DNA of 64,000 nucleotides. It comes from Pampinifervens sp037481935 (GTDB taxonomy: Bacteria; Aquificota; Aquificia; Aquificales; Aquificaceae). The DNA lies in assembly GCF_046159715.1 (NCBI RefSeq), contig NZ_JBJXCT010000007.1:1-64000 (forward strand), written 5' to 3'. The position numbers and the translations under genes are program-made. A model generated the notes under the pieces. The model did not search any database. It was not told the origin of the DNA and saw nothing but the letters and a program-made list of their open reading frames with translations. Within the stretch, counting starts at the first letter, position 1; each line of letters begins with the position of its first letter. Shown piece by piece: positions 32,574 to 41,174 of this stretch.

Positions 32574-34021
32574 TGGTAGGCTTTGACCTTGCGTATCTGA
32601 TAGTTGTTCCTCTTACAGGCTCCATGCTGTCCCTTCTGGGTCTGTTCAGGTCCTACATTGCGCTGGGCTTCAGTGTGCTGTCCCTGTTTTCATCCCTTTA
32701 CGCCTTCCACCTTACCCTGAAAGGAGGGGAGCCAGTCTATCAGTGGATTGGCGGCTGGGTTGCTCCTCTGGGTATAGGTCTTCGGCTTGACGGTCTTACG
32801 GGTTTTTTCCTTCTTATGACTGCCCTTGTGAGTTTTTCTGTGAGCGTATATGCCATAAGTTTTTTCAAAGGTGGATATGAAAGAGAAGGAAGGTTTTTCT
32901 GGTTCTTCTTCTTTTTTCTCTGGGCAGGCCTGAATGCCTTTTTTCTTTCTGAGGACCTTTTTAACCTCTATGTAGCCCTTGAAGTTCTCTCCCTTACCGC
33001 GGTGGTGCTCGTTGCCCTCCCGGGTTATAGAAAGGCCATAAAGGCGGCGGTTAATTACCTGATTCTTTCCCTGCTTGCCTCTATGTTCTACCTCTTTGGC
33101 GTGGCAATGCTCTATGCAAGCTACGGGACTCTGAGTATGAACCTTCTGTCAGAAAGGCTTACGGGCACTGAGGAATTCATCTACACCCTCTTCCCTCTGA
33201 GCATAGCCCTTGCCATAAAGGCCGCCCTCTTTCCTTTTCACTTCTGGCTCCCCCCAGCCCATTCAAGCACGGTGGCACCCGCCAGTGCACTTCTTTCGGG
33301 GCTGGTAGTAAAGCCCCCAGCCTACCTCATACTCAGGCTGTGGCTTGAGGTATTCCCGGAGAATAAGAGCCTTGAATACCTTAGCTGGGTTCTGGGCACC
33401 CTCGGTGCTCTCGCCGTGGTCTTAGGTTCCTATTACGCCATAAGGCAGAAAACCATAAAGATGCTCCTGGCTTATTCCACCGTGGCACAGATGGGTTACC
33501 TTTTCCTGATGGTCCCCATATACTATCAGGCTCAAGTCCTCCATGTAAAGACCATGGTCCTGGAAGGTTTTGCTCTTCAAGCTCTATCTCATGCCCTTGC
33601 AAAGGCAAGCATGTTTCTCTCTTCAGGAAACGCCATATATGTGGCAAGGAGGGATGAACTCTCCTACATGCCTGGCTTTGCCCACAGCCACCCCTTTACC
33701 TTCTTTGCCCTCTTCTTTTCCGGAGCAACCCTCATAGGTCTGCCTCTGAGTGGAGGCTTCGTGGCCAAGTTTTTGCTTCTAAAAGCTTCAATACAGACAG
33801 GCTTTGTATTTCAGGGTGTTATATTCCTTATTGGAAGTTTGCTTGCAGCCATGTATGTTTACCCCATATGGAAGGAGAGCTTTTCCTCTCACCCAAAAAA
33901 GCTGTATGACCAGCCCATTCCCCGCCTCATGGAACTCTCAGCCTTTATCCTGGGATTTGTAGCCTTCTCCATAGGCCTGGTCTCGGGCTTTTTACTTCAG
34001 GGCATTGCAGGGAAGGACTGA
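32573..34021 (+). CDS. mrpD: Antiporter subunit MrpD-like
   Basis: A 482-residue polytopic protein of the proton-conducting family shared with NuoL/M/N (about 14 helices). It contains SEDLFNLYVALEVLSL (helix 5 Glu), LAIKAALFPFHFWLPPAHS (Lys in helix 7) and the AYSTVAQMGYLFL broken-helix region. Start ATG 32573 follows GAGGAGGAG. Together with the next gene it forms the two large ion-translocating subunits. Confidence 0.92.
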   Translation: MVGFDLAYLIVVPLTGSMLSLLGLFRSYIALGFSVLSLFSSLYAFHLTLKGGEPVYQWIGGWVAPLGIGLRLDGLTGFFLLMTALVSFSVSVYAISFFKGGYEREGRFFWFFFFFLWAGLNAFFLSEDLFNLYVALEVLSLTAVVLVALPGYRKAIKAAVNYLILSLLASMFYLFGVAMLYASYGTLSMNLLSERLTGTEEFIYTLFPLSIALAIKAALFPFHFWLPPAHSSTVAPASALLSGLVVKPPAYLILRLWLEVFPENKSLEYLSWVLGTLGALAVVLGSYYAIRQKTIKMLLAYSTVAQMGYLFLMVPIYYQAQVLHVKTMVLEGFALQALSHALAKASMFLSSGNAIYVARRDELSYMPGFAHSHPFTFFALFFSGATLIGLPLSGGFVAKFLLLKASIQTGFVFQGVIFLIGSLLAAMYVYPIWKESFSSHPKKLYDQPIPRLMELSAFILGFVAFSIGLVSGFLLQGIAGKD

Positions 34022-34022
34022 C

Positions 34023-35516
34023 ATGGACCAGTTTATGGTGCTCAGCCTGCTTTTCAGCTCCTTTGTGGCAAGCCTCATAATAGCCTTCCTCAAGGAGGAA
34101 TGGTATACGCTGAGAACTCTGGTAAACATAGGCGCTGCGTCATATAAGCTCCTTGTGATAGGATATCTTCTCTGGGCAGTCTACAATGGCAGGGTCTTTG
34201 AGATAAGCTACCCCATGGTTTCTTTTGCTGACTTTTATCTCAAAATTGACCCCCTCGGGCTTCTTTTTGTGAGCCTTTCCTCTTTCCTGTGGCTTCTGAC
34301 AACCCTTTATGCGGTGGGCTATCTTGAGGGTTCGCCCAACCGCAGGAGGTTTTTCACTTTCTTCAATCTTGCAGTCACTTCCACCATGGGCATTGCCCTT
34401 GCGGGCAACATGTTTACCTTTTTCCTCTTTTATGAGCTTCTTACGCTCAGCACCTATCCCCTCGTGGTTCACAGAGGCACAGAAAAGGCTCTCAAAGCAG
34501 GAGGTTTCTACCTCCTGTATACAGTCTCTGGGGGAACACTTTTTCTCGTATGTCTTGTTTTCCTTTACATAGCTGTGGGCAATGGTGATTTTCATGTGGG
34601 CGGTAATCCCCACTTGAGAGCCTGGGCTAAAGAACACCCACAGCCTGCCGTGTTGCTCTTCTACGGGCTCTTCTTTGGGATGGCAGTAAAGGCTGCAGTC
34701 TTTCCCCTTCATGGATGGCTCACCAGGGCCATGGTTGCACCAGCCCCAGTGAGCGCCCTTCTGCATGCGGTGGCAGTTGTAAAGGCTGGCGCCTTCGGCG
34801 TTGTGAGGCTCGTCTATGACCTCTACGGCGTCCAGCTGGTGCAGTCTATGAATCTATGGCAGTTCCTTGCATACCTTGCAGGCTTCACCATAGCCTTCGG
34901 CTCTCTGATGGCGGTTTTCCAGAGTGAATTAAAGAAGAGGCTTGCCTATTCCACCATAAGCCATCTGTCTTACATAATCCTTGGCATACTCATACCCGGA
35001 CCTGTGGCCACCATGGGAGCTCTTCTGCATCTTGTAAACCATGGCATCATGAAGATAACCCTCTTCATGTGCGTAGGAAATTATTCAGAGGCTTACGGGA
35101 TTCACAGAGTTGAAGAAGTAAATGGTGTGGGTAGAAGGATGCCCCTTACCACCCTTGCTTTTACATTGGCCTCCCTGGGGCTTATAGGTGTCCCCCTTAC
35201 AGCCGGCTATCTTACCAAGAAATACCTGGAAGAGGGAGCGAGGTTTGCAGGACAGGAATGGGCGGTGTATGTGCTGTATCTCAGCTCCTTTCTGAGCGTT
35301 CTTTACCTAATCCCCATAGCCTTCAGAGCATGGTTTGGTGAGGTAAAGTTGAAGGAAAAAAGACTCAGAAGGTTTGAAGTAGGTCTTATGATGCTCGTTC
35401 CTCCTCTAATAACTGGAATACTTACCCTCCTGATAGGCCTTTCTGCAGAATTTACCCTCAACCCCTTAGCCTGGGTCAGGTTTATAGCAAGGATAGAGTA
35501 TGGGGAAATAGAGTAG
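34023..35516 (+). CDS. Second large antiporter subunit (MrpD/NuoL family)
   Basis: A 497-residue paralogue of the same proton-channel family: TFFLFYELLTLSTYPLV (helix 5 Glu), GMAVKAAVFPLHGWLTRAMVAPAPVSALLHAVAVVKAG and LAYSTISHLSYIIL. Two large subunits in tandem at the operon's end resemble MbxH and MbxH' of archaeal membrane-bound sulfane reductase. AAGGA lies five bases before ATG 34023; an upstream ATG at 34005 inside mrpD is less likely. No redox module genes follow; enolase is next. Confidence 0.85.
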   Translation: MDQFMVLSLLFSSFVASLIIAFLKEEWYTLRTLVNIGAASYKLLVIGYLLWAVYNGRVFEISYPMVSFADFYLKIDPLGLLFVSLSSFLWLLTTLYAVGYLEGSPNRRRFFTFFNLAVTSTMGIALAGNMFTFFLFYELLTLSTYPLVVHRGTEKALKAGGFYLLYTVSGGTLFLVCLVFLYIAVGNGDFHVGGNPHLRAWAKEHPQPAVLLFYGLFFGMAVKAAVFPLHGWLTRAMVAPAPVSALLHAVAVVKAGAFGVVRLVYDLYGVQLVQSMNLWQFLAYLAGFTIAFGSLMAVFQSELKKRLAYSTISHLSYIILGILIPGPVATMGALLHLVNHGIMKITLFMCVGNYSEAYGIHRVEEVNGVGRRMPLTTLAFTLASLGLIGVPLTAGYLTKKYLEEGARFAGQEWAVYVLYLSSFLSVLYLIPIAFRAWFGEVKLKEKRLRRFEVGLMMLVPPLITGILTLLIGLSAEFTLNPLAWVRFIARIEYGEIE

Positions 35517-35523
35517 GCTGTGC

Positions 35524-35529
35524 TATAAT
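35524..35529 (+). promoter_or_regulatory. Enolase extended -10 promoter
   Basis: TGCTATAAT: a TGn-extended consensus -10 ends eight bases before the enolase ATG at 35538, eight bases after the stop of the previous gene. No clear -35 or Shine-Dalgarno sequence. Confidence 0.55.
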
Positions 35530-35537
35530 TCTTAGCC

Positions 35538-36821
35538 ATGTCATCCATAGTGAGCGTCAAGGCAAGGGAAGTGCTTGATTCCAGGGGGAATCCAACCCTT
35601 GAGGTGGAAGTGGTGCTCTCTTCGGGTGCAAAGGGAAGGGCCATGGTGCCAAGCGGTGCCTCCACAGGGGAAAAGGAAGCAATAGAGCTCAGAGACCACG
35701 ACCCAAGAAGATTTTTAGGCAAGGGCGTTCTGAAGGCTGTGGACAACGTGAACTCGGTAATAGCCAGAGAGATAGTGGGTCTTGATGCAGGCCAGCAGGC
35801 TCATATAGACAGAGTGCTCATTGAGCTTGATGGCACTCCAAACAAGAGCAGGCTTGGGGCAAACGCCATACTAGGCGTTAGCATGGCTGTGGCAAGGGCA
35901 ATGGCCCATGAGTTCGGTGTGAGCTTATACAGGTATCTTGGCGGTCTGAGAGCAAAGAAGCTTCCGGTGCCTCTGATGAACGTGATAAACGGTGGTGTTC
36001 ATGCGGACAACCCCCTTGACATACAGGAGTTTATGATAGTTCCCGTGTGTGGGGGCAGGTTTTCAGAGGCCCTGAGGGCAGGCGTGGAGGTTTTTCATCA
36101 TCTTAAGGCCCTCCTCAAGGAGAAGGGATACTCCACCAATGTGGGGGATGAGGGTGGCTTTGCACCAAACCTGCAGAGCACAGAAGAGGCCCTTGACATG
36201 CTCATGCTTTCCATAGAAAAGGCTGGCTACAGGCCCGGAGAGGATGTCTTTCTCGCCCTTGACTGCGCATCCTCTGAGCTCTTCTATGAGGATGAACTAT
36301 ACCACCTTGAGGGAAAAAAGCTGAGCTCGGAGGAACTCTGCGGCTTTTACTCTAAACTTTTAGAAAAGTATCCGATAGTATCCATAGAAGACCCCATGGC
36401 GGAGGATGACCTGGAAGGATGGAAACTCATTACGAGAGAGCTTGGAAGCAAGGTTCAGCTTGTGGGTGATGACCTCTTTGTGACAAACCCCTCCATATTT
36501 CAGGAGGGCATAAAGGAGGGCCTTGCCAATGCCATACTCATAAAGCTGAACCAGGTGGGGACTCTCACCGAAACCCTCCAGACAATAGATATGGCTCAGG
36601 AAAATGGCTATGGGACAATAATATCCCACAGGTCTGGAGAAACGGAGGACACTTTCATTGCACACCTTGCTGTAGGAACCAGTGCAGGGCAGATAAAGAC
36701 AGGTTCTGCCTCTCGCACGGACAGGGTTGCCAAGTATAACGAACTCTTGAGGATAGAGGAGGAGCTTGACCATGAGGCGGAGTTCGGAGGGAAGAGGGAA
36801 TTTTCAGGCTTTAGCTTCTGA
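35538..36821 (+). CDS. eno: Enolase
   Basis: A 427-residue 2-phosphoglycerate dehydratase of glycolysis/gluconeogenesis. Signatures: SGASTGEKEA loop, GDEGGFAPNL (catalytic Glu), the metal ligands in ALDCASSELF, SIEDPMAEDDLEGW and GDDLFVTNP, the catalytic Lys in LIKLNQVGTLTET and SHRSGETEDTFIA. In this likely autotroph it would run mainly toward hexose synthesis. The 3' end overlaps the FtsB-like gene by 50 bases. Confidence 0.98.
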   Translation: MSSIVSVKAREVLDSRGNPTLEVEVVLSSGAKGRAMVPSGASTGEKEAIELRDHDPRRFLGKGVLKAVDNVNSVIAREIVGLDAGQQAHIDRVLIELDGTPNKSRLGANAILGVSMAVARAMAHEFGVSLYRYLGGLRAKKLPVPLMNVINGGVHADNPLDIQEFMIVPVCGGRFSEALRAGVEVFHHLKALLKEKGYSTNVGDEGGFAPNLQSTEEALDMLMLSIEKAGYRPGEDVFLALDCASSELFYEDELYHLEGKKLSSEELCGFYSKLLEKYPIVSIEDPMAEDDLEGWKLITRELGSKVQLVGDDLFVTNPSIFQEGIKEGLANAILIKLNQVGTLTETLQTIDMAQENGYGTIISHRSGETEDTFIAHLAVGTSAGQIKTGSASRTDRVAKYNELLRIEEELDHEAEFGGKREFSGFSF

Positions 36822-37092
36822 CAGGCTTTTTAAGATTTTCTTCTTCCTTATGTTTTTTTACACCCTTTACAATCTCTTTCTGAGCCAGTATAGTATATTC
36901 AGGGTCTTTGAGCTAAAAAAGGCTGGCATTGAGCTGGATACCCAGATTGCCCGTCAGAGGGCTGAAAACAACAAAAGGGAACAGCTTCTTGAGCTTATAA
37001 GAGAGAACCCTGAACACTTCAAGGAGAGATTTGCCCGTGAATACATGCAGCTACAGAGGGATGGAGAATATATACTCCTTTTCAGGCGTTGA
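36772..37092 (+). CDS. FtsB/DivIC-like septum formation protein
   Basis: A 106-residue bitopic protein: basic cytoplasmic N-terminus, one membrane helix (FFFLMFFYTLYNLFL, about 24-42) and a periplasmic coiled coil (ELKKAGIELDTQIARQRAENNKREQLLELI) ending in FAREYMQLQRDGEYILLF, as in FtsB/DivIC. It would bridge FtsL and FtsQ in the divisome. The long overlap with enolase makes the exact start uncertain (ATG 36772, or TTG 36766). Confidence 0.72.
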   Translation: MRRSSEGRGNFQALASDRLFKIFFFLMFFYTLYNLFLSQYSIFRVFELKKAGIELDTQIARQRAENNKREQLLELIRENPEHFKERFAREYMQLQRDGEYILLFRR

Positions 37093-37110
37093 TGGTATAA
37101 TTTAAGAACC

Positions 37111-37857
37111 ATGAGAAGCATCCCGAGTTTCCTGTCATTGTTCTCTTTAGTATTTCTTGCATCTTGCGGAGGCATAACTAAGGAAGAATTTGACAGAAGA
37201 CTCTCTGGACTTGAGGGCAGGATATCACAGCTTGAGGAAAGGCAGAAGACGCTGGAGGAAAGGAACCTGAGAACTGAAGCCAGGGTTGATACACTTTCTG
37301 AGAACCTTGCAAGAACAAGGCTTGAACTGGAAAGACTCAGGATTGAAAGACAGAGCGCAGGTCAGGCAACAAGACTGCCAGAGCCGGTAAAGGAAGCGCC
37401 GCCCACTCAGAACCCATCCGAAAGAACACCTGAAGTTTCAAGAACTTCCCAGAACGTCCCTCAGCAGGCATCGGAGGAATATCAGAAGGATTACGAGGAG
37501 GCCATAAGGCTCTATAACCTGAGACAGCTAAATCAGGCAAGAGACAGGCTTATAGAGTTTATAAAGAAGTATCCCGGAACGCCACTTACCGACAACGCAT
37601 ATCTGTGGCTTGGGGTTGTTTATAGAGACCTGGGAGAATTAAACAAGGCTGAGGCTGTCTGGCTCACCCTGGTGGAAAGGTGTCAGAGAAAGGAGATGGT
37701 GGACTGCAACAAGGCACCCTCTGCCCTCCTTCAGCTGGCAAGGCTTTACGAGCAGAGGGGTGAAGGTCAGAAGGCAAGGGAATACTATGAGGCCATAATA
37801 AGAGATTATCCACTCTCTGAGGAAGCTGCAACGGCAAAGACAAAGCTTGGAAGGTAG
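37111..37857 (+). CDS. CpoB/YbgF-like TPR lipoprotein
   Basis: A 248-residue protein with a lipobox (VFLASCG, Cys 19), an N-terminal coiled coil (LEGRISQLEERQKTLEERN, residues ~25-85), a Pro/Ser-rich linker, and three C-terminal TPRs starting at YEEAIRLYNLRQLNQARD. This is the plan of CpoB/YbgF, which coordinates outer membrane constriction with peptidoglycan synthesis and the Tol-Pal system; the lipid anchor differs from E. coli CpoB. TATAAT lies nine bases before the ATG. Confidence 0.72.
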   Translation: MRSIPSFLSLFSLVFLASCGGITKEEFDRRLSGLEGRISQLEERQKTLEERNLRTEARVDTLSENLARTRLELERLRIERQSAGQATRLPEPVKEAPPTQNPSERTPEVSRTSQNVPQQASEEYQKDYEEAIRLYNLRQLNQARDRLIEFIKKYPGTPLTDNAYLWLGVVYRDLGELNKAEAVWLTLVERCQRKEMVDCNKAPSALLQLARLYEQRGEGQKAREYYEAIIRDYPLSEEAATAKTKLGR

Positions 37858-37858
37858 C

Positions 37859-38539
37859 ATGAGGATACCAAGGCATCTGGCGGTTATAATGGACGGAAAC
37901 GGAAGATGGGCGAGGGAAAGGGGGCTGCCGAGAATAGCCGGCCACTACGAGGGTGTAAAGAGAGCAGAAGAGCTTGTGGACGCGTGTATGGAACTGGGTA
38001 TAAGATGGCTCACCCTCTTTACCTTTTCCACAGAAAACTGGAAAAGGCCAGAGATTGAAGTAAAGGGTCTTATGAGACTTCTTGAAGGATATCTCAGAGA
38101 AAAAACCCAGTTGCTCTTTGAAAAAGGCATAAGGGTTTCCTTTATAGGAAGACGGGACAGGTTGCCACTCAGTCTTCTGAAGGAAATGGAAAGGGTTGAA
38201 AGGCTGAGGCCAGCAGAGGAGAAGCTTCATGTATTTCTTGCCCTTGACTATGGAGGCAGGGATGAGATACTCAGGACATTAAAAAAAGTCATGGATATGG
38301 GTTTAGAACCCACGGAAAAGAGCTTTAAATTACTTTCAGACCTGCCCCATGTTCCAGACCCAGACCTTCTAATAAGAACGGGTGGAGAGAAAAGAATATC
38401 CAACTTTCTCCTCTGGCATCTTGCATACACGGAGCTTTATTTTACAGATACTTACTGGCCAGACTTTCGGAAAGAGGAACTCATGAGAGCCCTTGGAGAT
38501 TTTTCAAAGAGGGAGAGAAGATTTGGAGCACTTCTTTAA
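37859..38539 (+). CDS. uppS: Undecaprenyl diphosphate synthase
   Basis: A 226-residue cis-prenyltransferase making the lipid carrier for peptidoglycan and O-antigen. It has HLAVIMDGNGRWA (catalytic Asp), GHYEGVKRAEEL, LTLFTFSTENWKRP, and DLLIRTGGEKRISNFLLWH with WPDF. ATG 37859 begins one base after the preceding stop, with GGAAGGT upstream; a TTG at 37847 is less likely. It overlaps cdsA. Confidence 0.96.
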   Translation: MRIPRHLAVIMDGNGRWARERGLPRIAGHYEGVKRAEELVDACMELGIRWLTLFTFSTENWKRPEIEVKGLMRLLEGYLREKTQLLFEKGIRVSFIGRRDRLPLSLLKEMERVERLRPAEEKLHVFLALDYGGRDEILRTLKKVMDMGLEPTEKSFKLLSDLPHVPDPDLLIRTGGEKRISNFLLWHLAYTELYFTDTYWPDFRKEELMRALGDFSKRERRFGALL

Positions 38540-39239
38540 AAGTAGAGAGTTTATAGGTATACTGGTAGGTCTTCTGGCCATAGTGGTCAGCCTTTCTCCC
38601 TATCCTGTTTTCTACGCAGGTATCCTTGCCCTTTCCTTTCTCATAAGCAATGAAGTCTCAAGGGCTGTTGGGTTTAAGTTCTTCTACCTGGCACCTCTTA
38701 CCTTCCTCGTAGGTTCCCTTTCTATTGAGCTTGGTTTCGTCTCTGCCCTGCTATTTTCCCTCTATGCAGGGTGGAAGCCATGGTCCATGGATAGCTTTCT
38801 AAAATCCCTTCTAATCTGCCTGTATGCCGGGCTACTTCCCTTTTTCCTGCTAAAACTGAAAACGGAGGATACCCATGCTCTCATAAAGCTTCTGATTTTT
38901 GTCTGGGCTGTAGACATATTTTCCTACTACGTGGGCAAGAGCCTTGGCAGAAGGCCTCTTTCTCCCAGACTATCTCCTAAGAAAACATGGGAAGGTTTTG
39001 CAGGTGGTGCGATTGCCGGGACTCTTACCATGCTTTTCTTTCATGGATTCAGGGGAGTTCTGTGGTCTCCTTTTCTTGTAGTGATAGCCCTTATGGGAGA
39101 CCTCTTCAAGAGTTTTATAAAAAGACAGGTCGGTATAAAGGATTTTTCAAACCTTCTTGGAGAACATGGTGGATTTACCGACAGGTTTGATTCCCTTCTT
39201 TTCACAGCACCGGTTTACCTGTTTCTTTTAAAATTTTGA
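38523..39239 (+). CDS. cdsA: Phosphatidate cytidylyltransferase
   Basis: A ~238-residue integral membrane enzyme making CDP-diacylglycerol. The CdsA signature is at the C-terminus: SFIKRQVGIKDFSNLLGEHG followed by GFTDRFDS; PKKTWEG precedes it. Start is uncertain: TTG 38523 has GGGAGAG upstream and gives a sensible N-terminus, TTG 38493 adds ten residues. Both overlap uppS, consistent with coupled expression of lipid carrier and phospholipid genes. Confidence 0.9.
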   Translation: MEHFFKSREFIGILVGLLAIVVSLSPYPVFYAGILALSFLISNEVSRAVGFKFFYLAPLTFLVGSLSIELGFVSALLFSLYAGWKPWSMDSFLKSLLICLYAGLLPFFLLKLKTEDTHALIKLLIFVWAVDIFSYYVGKSLGRRPLSPRLSPKKTWEGFAGGAIAGTLTMLFFHGFRGVLWSPFLVVIALMGDLFKSFIKRQVGIKDFSNLLGEHGGFTDRFDSLLFTAPVYLFLLKF

Positions 39240-39241
39240 GC

Positions 39242-40558
39242 ATGGAAAAGATTAAGAACTGGATAGAAGAGGTCATACCCTCAGGCTATGATTATGAAGT
39301 TTACATGGAGCGGAGAAAAAAGATAACCCTGGAAAGCGCTGAAGAAAAGCTTGAAAATCTACTGAGGGCTGAAGAGGCGGGAGTGGGTATAAGGGTTCTA
39401 AGGGGGAAAAGGATGGGCTTTTCATACACCACAGACCTTGAGGAAGCATCTGTAAAGGAGTGTGCAAAGGTGGCCATGCAGGTGTGTGATATAACCCCTG
39501 AGGACGAGGGCTTTGCTCTGGGTGCATGCGGGACTCACGGAGAGCTGAAAACCTTCTATGACGAGGAGGGCTTGAAACGGCCTATTGAGGAGAAGATAGA
39601 GCTTATAATAGACCTGGAAAGGAGGGCAAAGGAGCTTGATGGAAGGGTCAGGGGCGTAAGGAAGGTCAGCCTCAAAGAAAATGAGCTTGAGGTTCTTTGC
39701 TTGAGCTCCTGCGGTCTTTATTACCACTACAGGGGCACATGGTACACCCTCATGATGGCAGTGCTTGCGGAGGAAGATGGAGACTCCTCCATATCTTACG
39801 AGTTTTCCGGTGCAAGAGCTCTTGCTGACCTGCCTTTTGACAGTGTAGTGGAGGATGTGGTCTTCAAGGCGACGGCAACCCTCAAGCCCTCAGAAATAGG
39901 AACCACGAAAGTGCCAGCGGTTTTCTTCAGAGAGGCATCCGCCATGATACTTGAAGCCTTCAGCCCCATATTCCTTGGTGAAACGCTGGTAAAGGGTAAA
40001 ACCTTCCTGAAGGGGAAGGAAGGGGAAGGGGTCTTCTCTCAAAAGCTTACCATCCTTGACGACGGCACTCTAAAAGGTGGTTTTATGAGCCTTCCTGTGG
40101 ATGCAGAGGGTTATCCCATGCGTAAAAAGGCGGTGGTGGAAGAGGGCGTATTCAGAGGCTTTCTCCACAGCACATACACTGCCCTCAAGTCAAAGGCTGA
40201 ACCCACTGGTAACTCGGTGAGAGAGGGCTTTAGAAGTCTGCCGCTTTCAGGAATAACAAATCTCTTTATAAAGCCGGGAGAAAAAAGCCTGCAGGAGCTC
40301 CTACAGGGGGATGTTTTCCTTATCACAGACCTCATGGGCCTGCATACTGTTGACCCCGTATCTGGAGACTTCTCCCTTGGTGCTTCTGGTATAATATACA
40401 GGGAAGGAAGGAGGCAAAAAAGCGTGAGGGGGGTTGTTATAGGAGGAAACATAAGGGACATATGGAGCTCAGTGGTGGATGTGGGCAGCGACCTGAAGTT
40501 CTACGGGAACGTGGGCTCACCTTCCCTCCTTATTGAAAACATAACTGTGGGAGGTTGA
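39242..40558 (+). CDS. pmbA: PmbA/TldE-family metalloprotease subunit
   Basis: A 438-residue protein of the TldD/PmbA family, which processes peptides (microcin B17 maturation, CcdA degradation in E. coli). Features: N-terminal AEEAGVGIRVLRGKRMGFSYT, GEGVFSQKLTILDDGTLKGG and the C-terminal GDFSLGASGIIYREG block typical of PmbA. The zinc-binding HExxxH belongs to the TldD partner, which is not in this window. It is directly followed by two unknown genes in the same direction. Confidence 0.88.
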   Translation: MEKIKNWIEEVIPSGYDYEVYMERRKKITLESAEEKLENLLRAEEAGVGIRVLRGKRMGFSYTTDLEEASVKECAKVAMQVCDITPEDEGFALGACGTHGELKTFYDEEGLKRPIEEKIELIIDLERRAKELDGRVRGVRKVSLKENELEVLCLSSCGLYYHYRGTWYTLMMAVLAEEDGDSSISYEFSGARALADLPFDSVVEDVVFKATATLKPSEIGTTKVPAVFFREASAMILEAFSPIFLGETLVKGKTFLKGKEGEGVFSQKLTILDDGTLKGGFMSLPVDAEGYPMRKKAVVEEGVFRGFLHSTYTALKSKAEPTGNSVREGFRSLPLSGITNLFIKPGEKSLQELLQGDVFLITDLMGLHTVDPVSGDFSLGASGIIYREGRRQKSVRGVVIGGNIRDIWSSVVDVGSDLKFYGNVGSPSLLIENITVGG

Positions 40559-40559
40559 C

Positions 40560-41174
40560 ATGAACAGAGCCTTTGCCCCTATCCTTATGGTGCTTGGGGT
40601 CATACTTTTCCTCGCTGGGCAGTGGATAGCCTTTGAAATATACGCAAACACGAAGCTCTCAAGGGTAAGCCACAATATGGCTCAATTCATCCATCATCTT
40701 TATTCTGGAGATACGCTCATAAAGCTAAACAGAGCAGATGAAAATGTCTTTATCCTCAGGACGGCAACAGGCAGGGTTATTACAACAGACAACGCCATAG
40801 GACCGCTGAAGGCAGATGATTTTATAGCGGCAAGCTACAACAGGGACGGAAACCTGGCATACACCTACACAAAGAGGGTTTCTCTGTCTGAGTATCTGAA
40901 CACTTTCACTGAAAAACCCTTTGCCCTTGGAATTTCCCTTTCAGGTGCTATTGTATTTCTTTCCGGGTTGACTCTGTTAATCAGAGAAGTTAGAGGAACA
41001 GAACAGAGGGAGAGAAAGACAAGGGGGGGGAGTATGCTGCAGGAGGAACTCACGAGGAGGCTGAAGGCTCTGAGAGTGGCCTTTGCCATGAGTGGAGTTA
41101 TACCCGGAGAGAGTCTGTCTGAAGCCAAGAAGATACTGGACGATATAATTAAGAGAATGGAGGGCAAGTCATGA
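40560..41174 (+). CDS. Two-helix membrane protein with poly-G tract, unknown
   Basis: A 204-residue protein: TM1 about 8-27, a ~90-residue extracytoplasmic segment (LNRADENVFILRTATGRVITTD), TM2 about 121-141, then a basic cytoplasmic helical tail. No family recognised. A run of eight G (41023-41030) lies in codons 155-158, just before an internal ATG (41034) preceded by a G-rich Shine-Dalgarno-like stretch, so a separate short product or phase-variable truncation is conceivable. It overlaps the next gene by four bases. Confidence 0.6.
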   Translation: MNRAFAPILMVLGVILFLAGQWIAFEIYANTKLSRVSHNMAQFIHHLYSGDTLIKLNRADENVFILRTATGRVITTDNAIGPLKADDFIAASYNRDGNLAYTYTKRVSLSEYLNTFTEKPFALGISLSGAIVFLSGLTLLIREVRGTEQRERKTRGGSMLQEELTRRLKALRVAFAMSGVIPGESLSEAKKILDDIIKRMEGKS

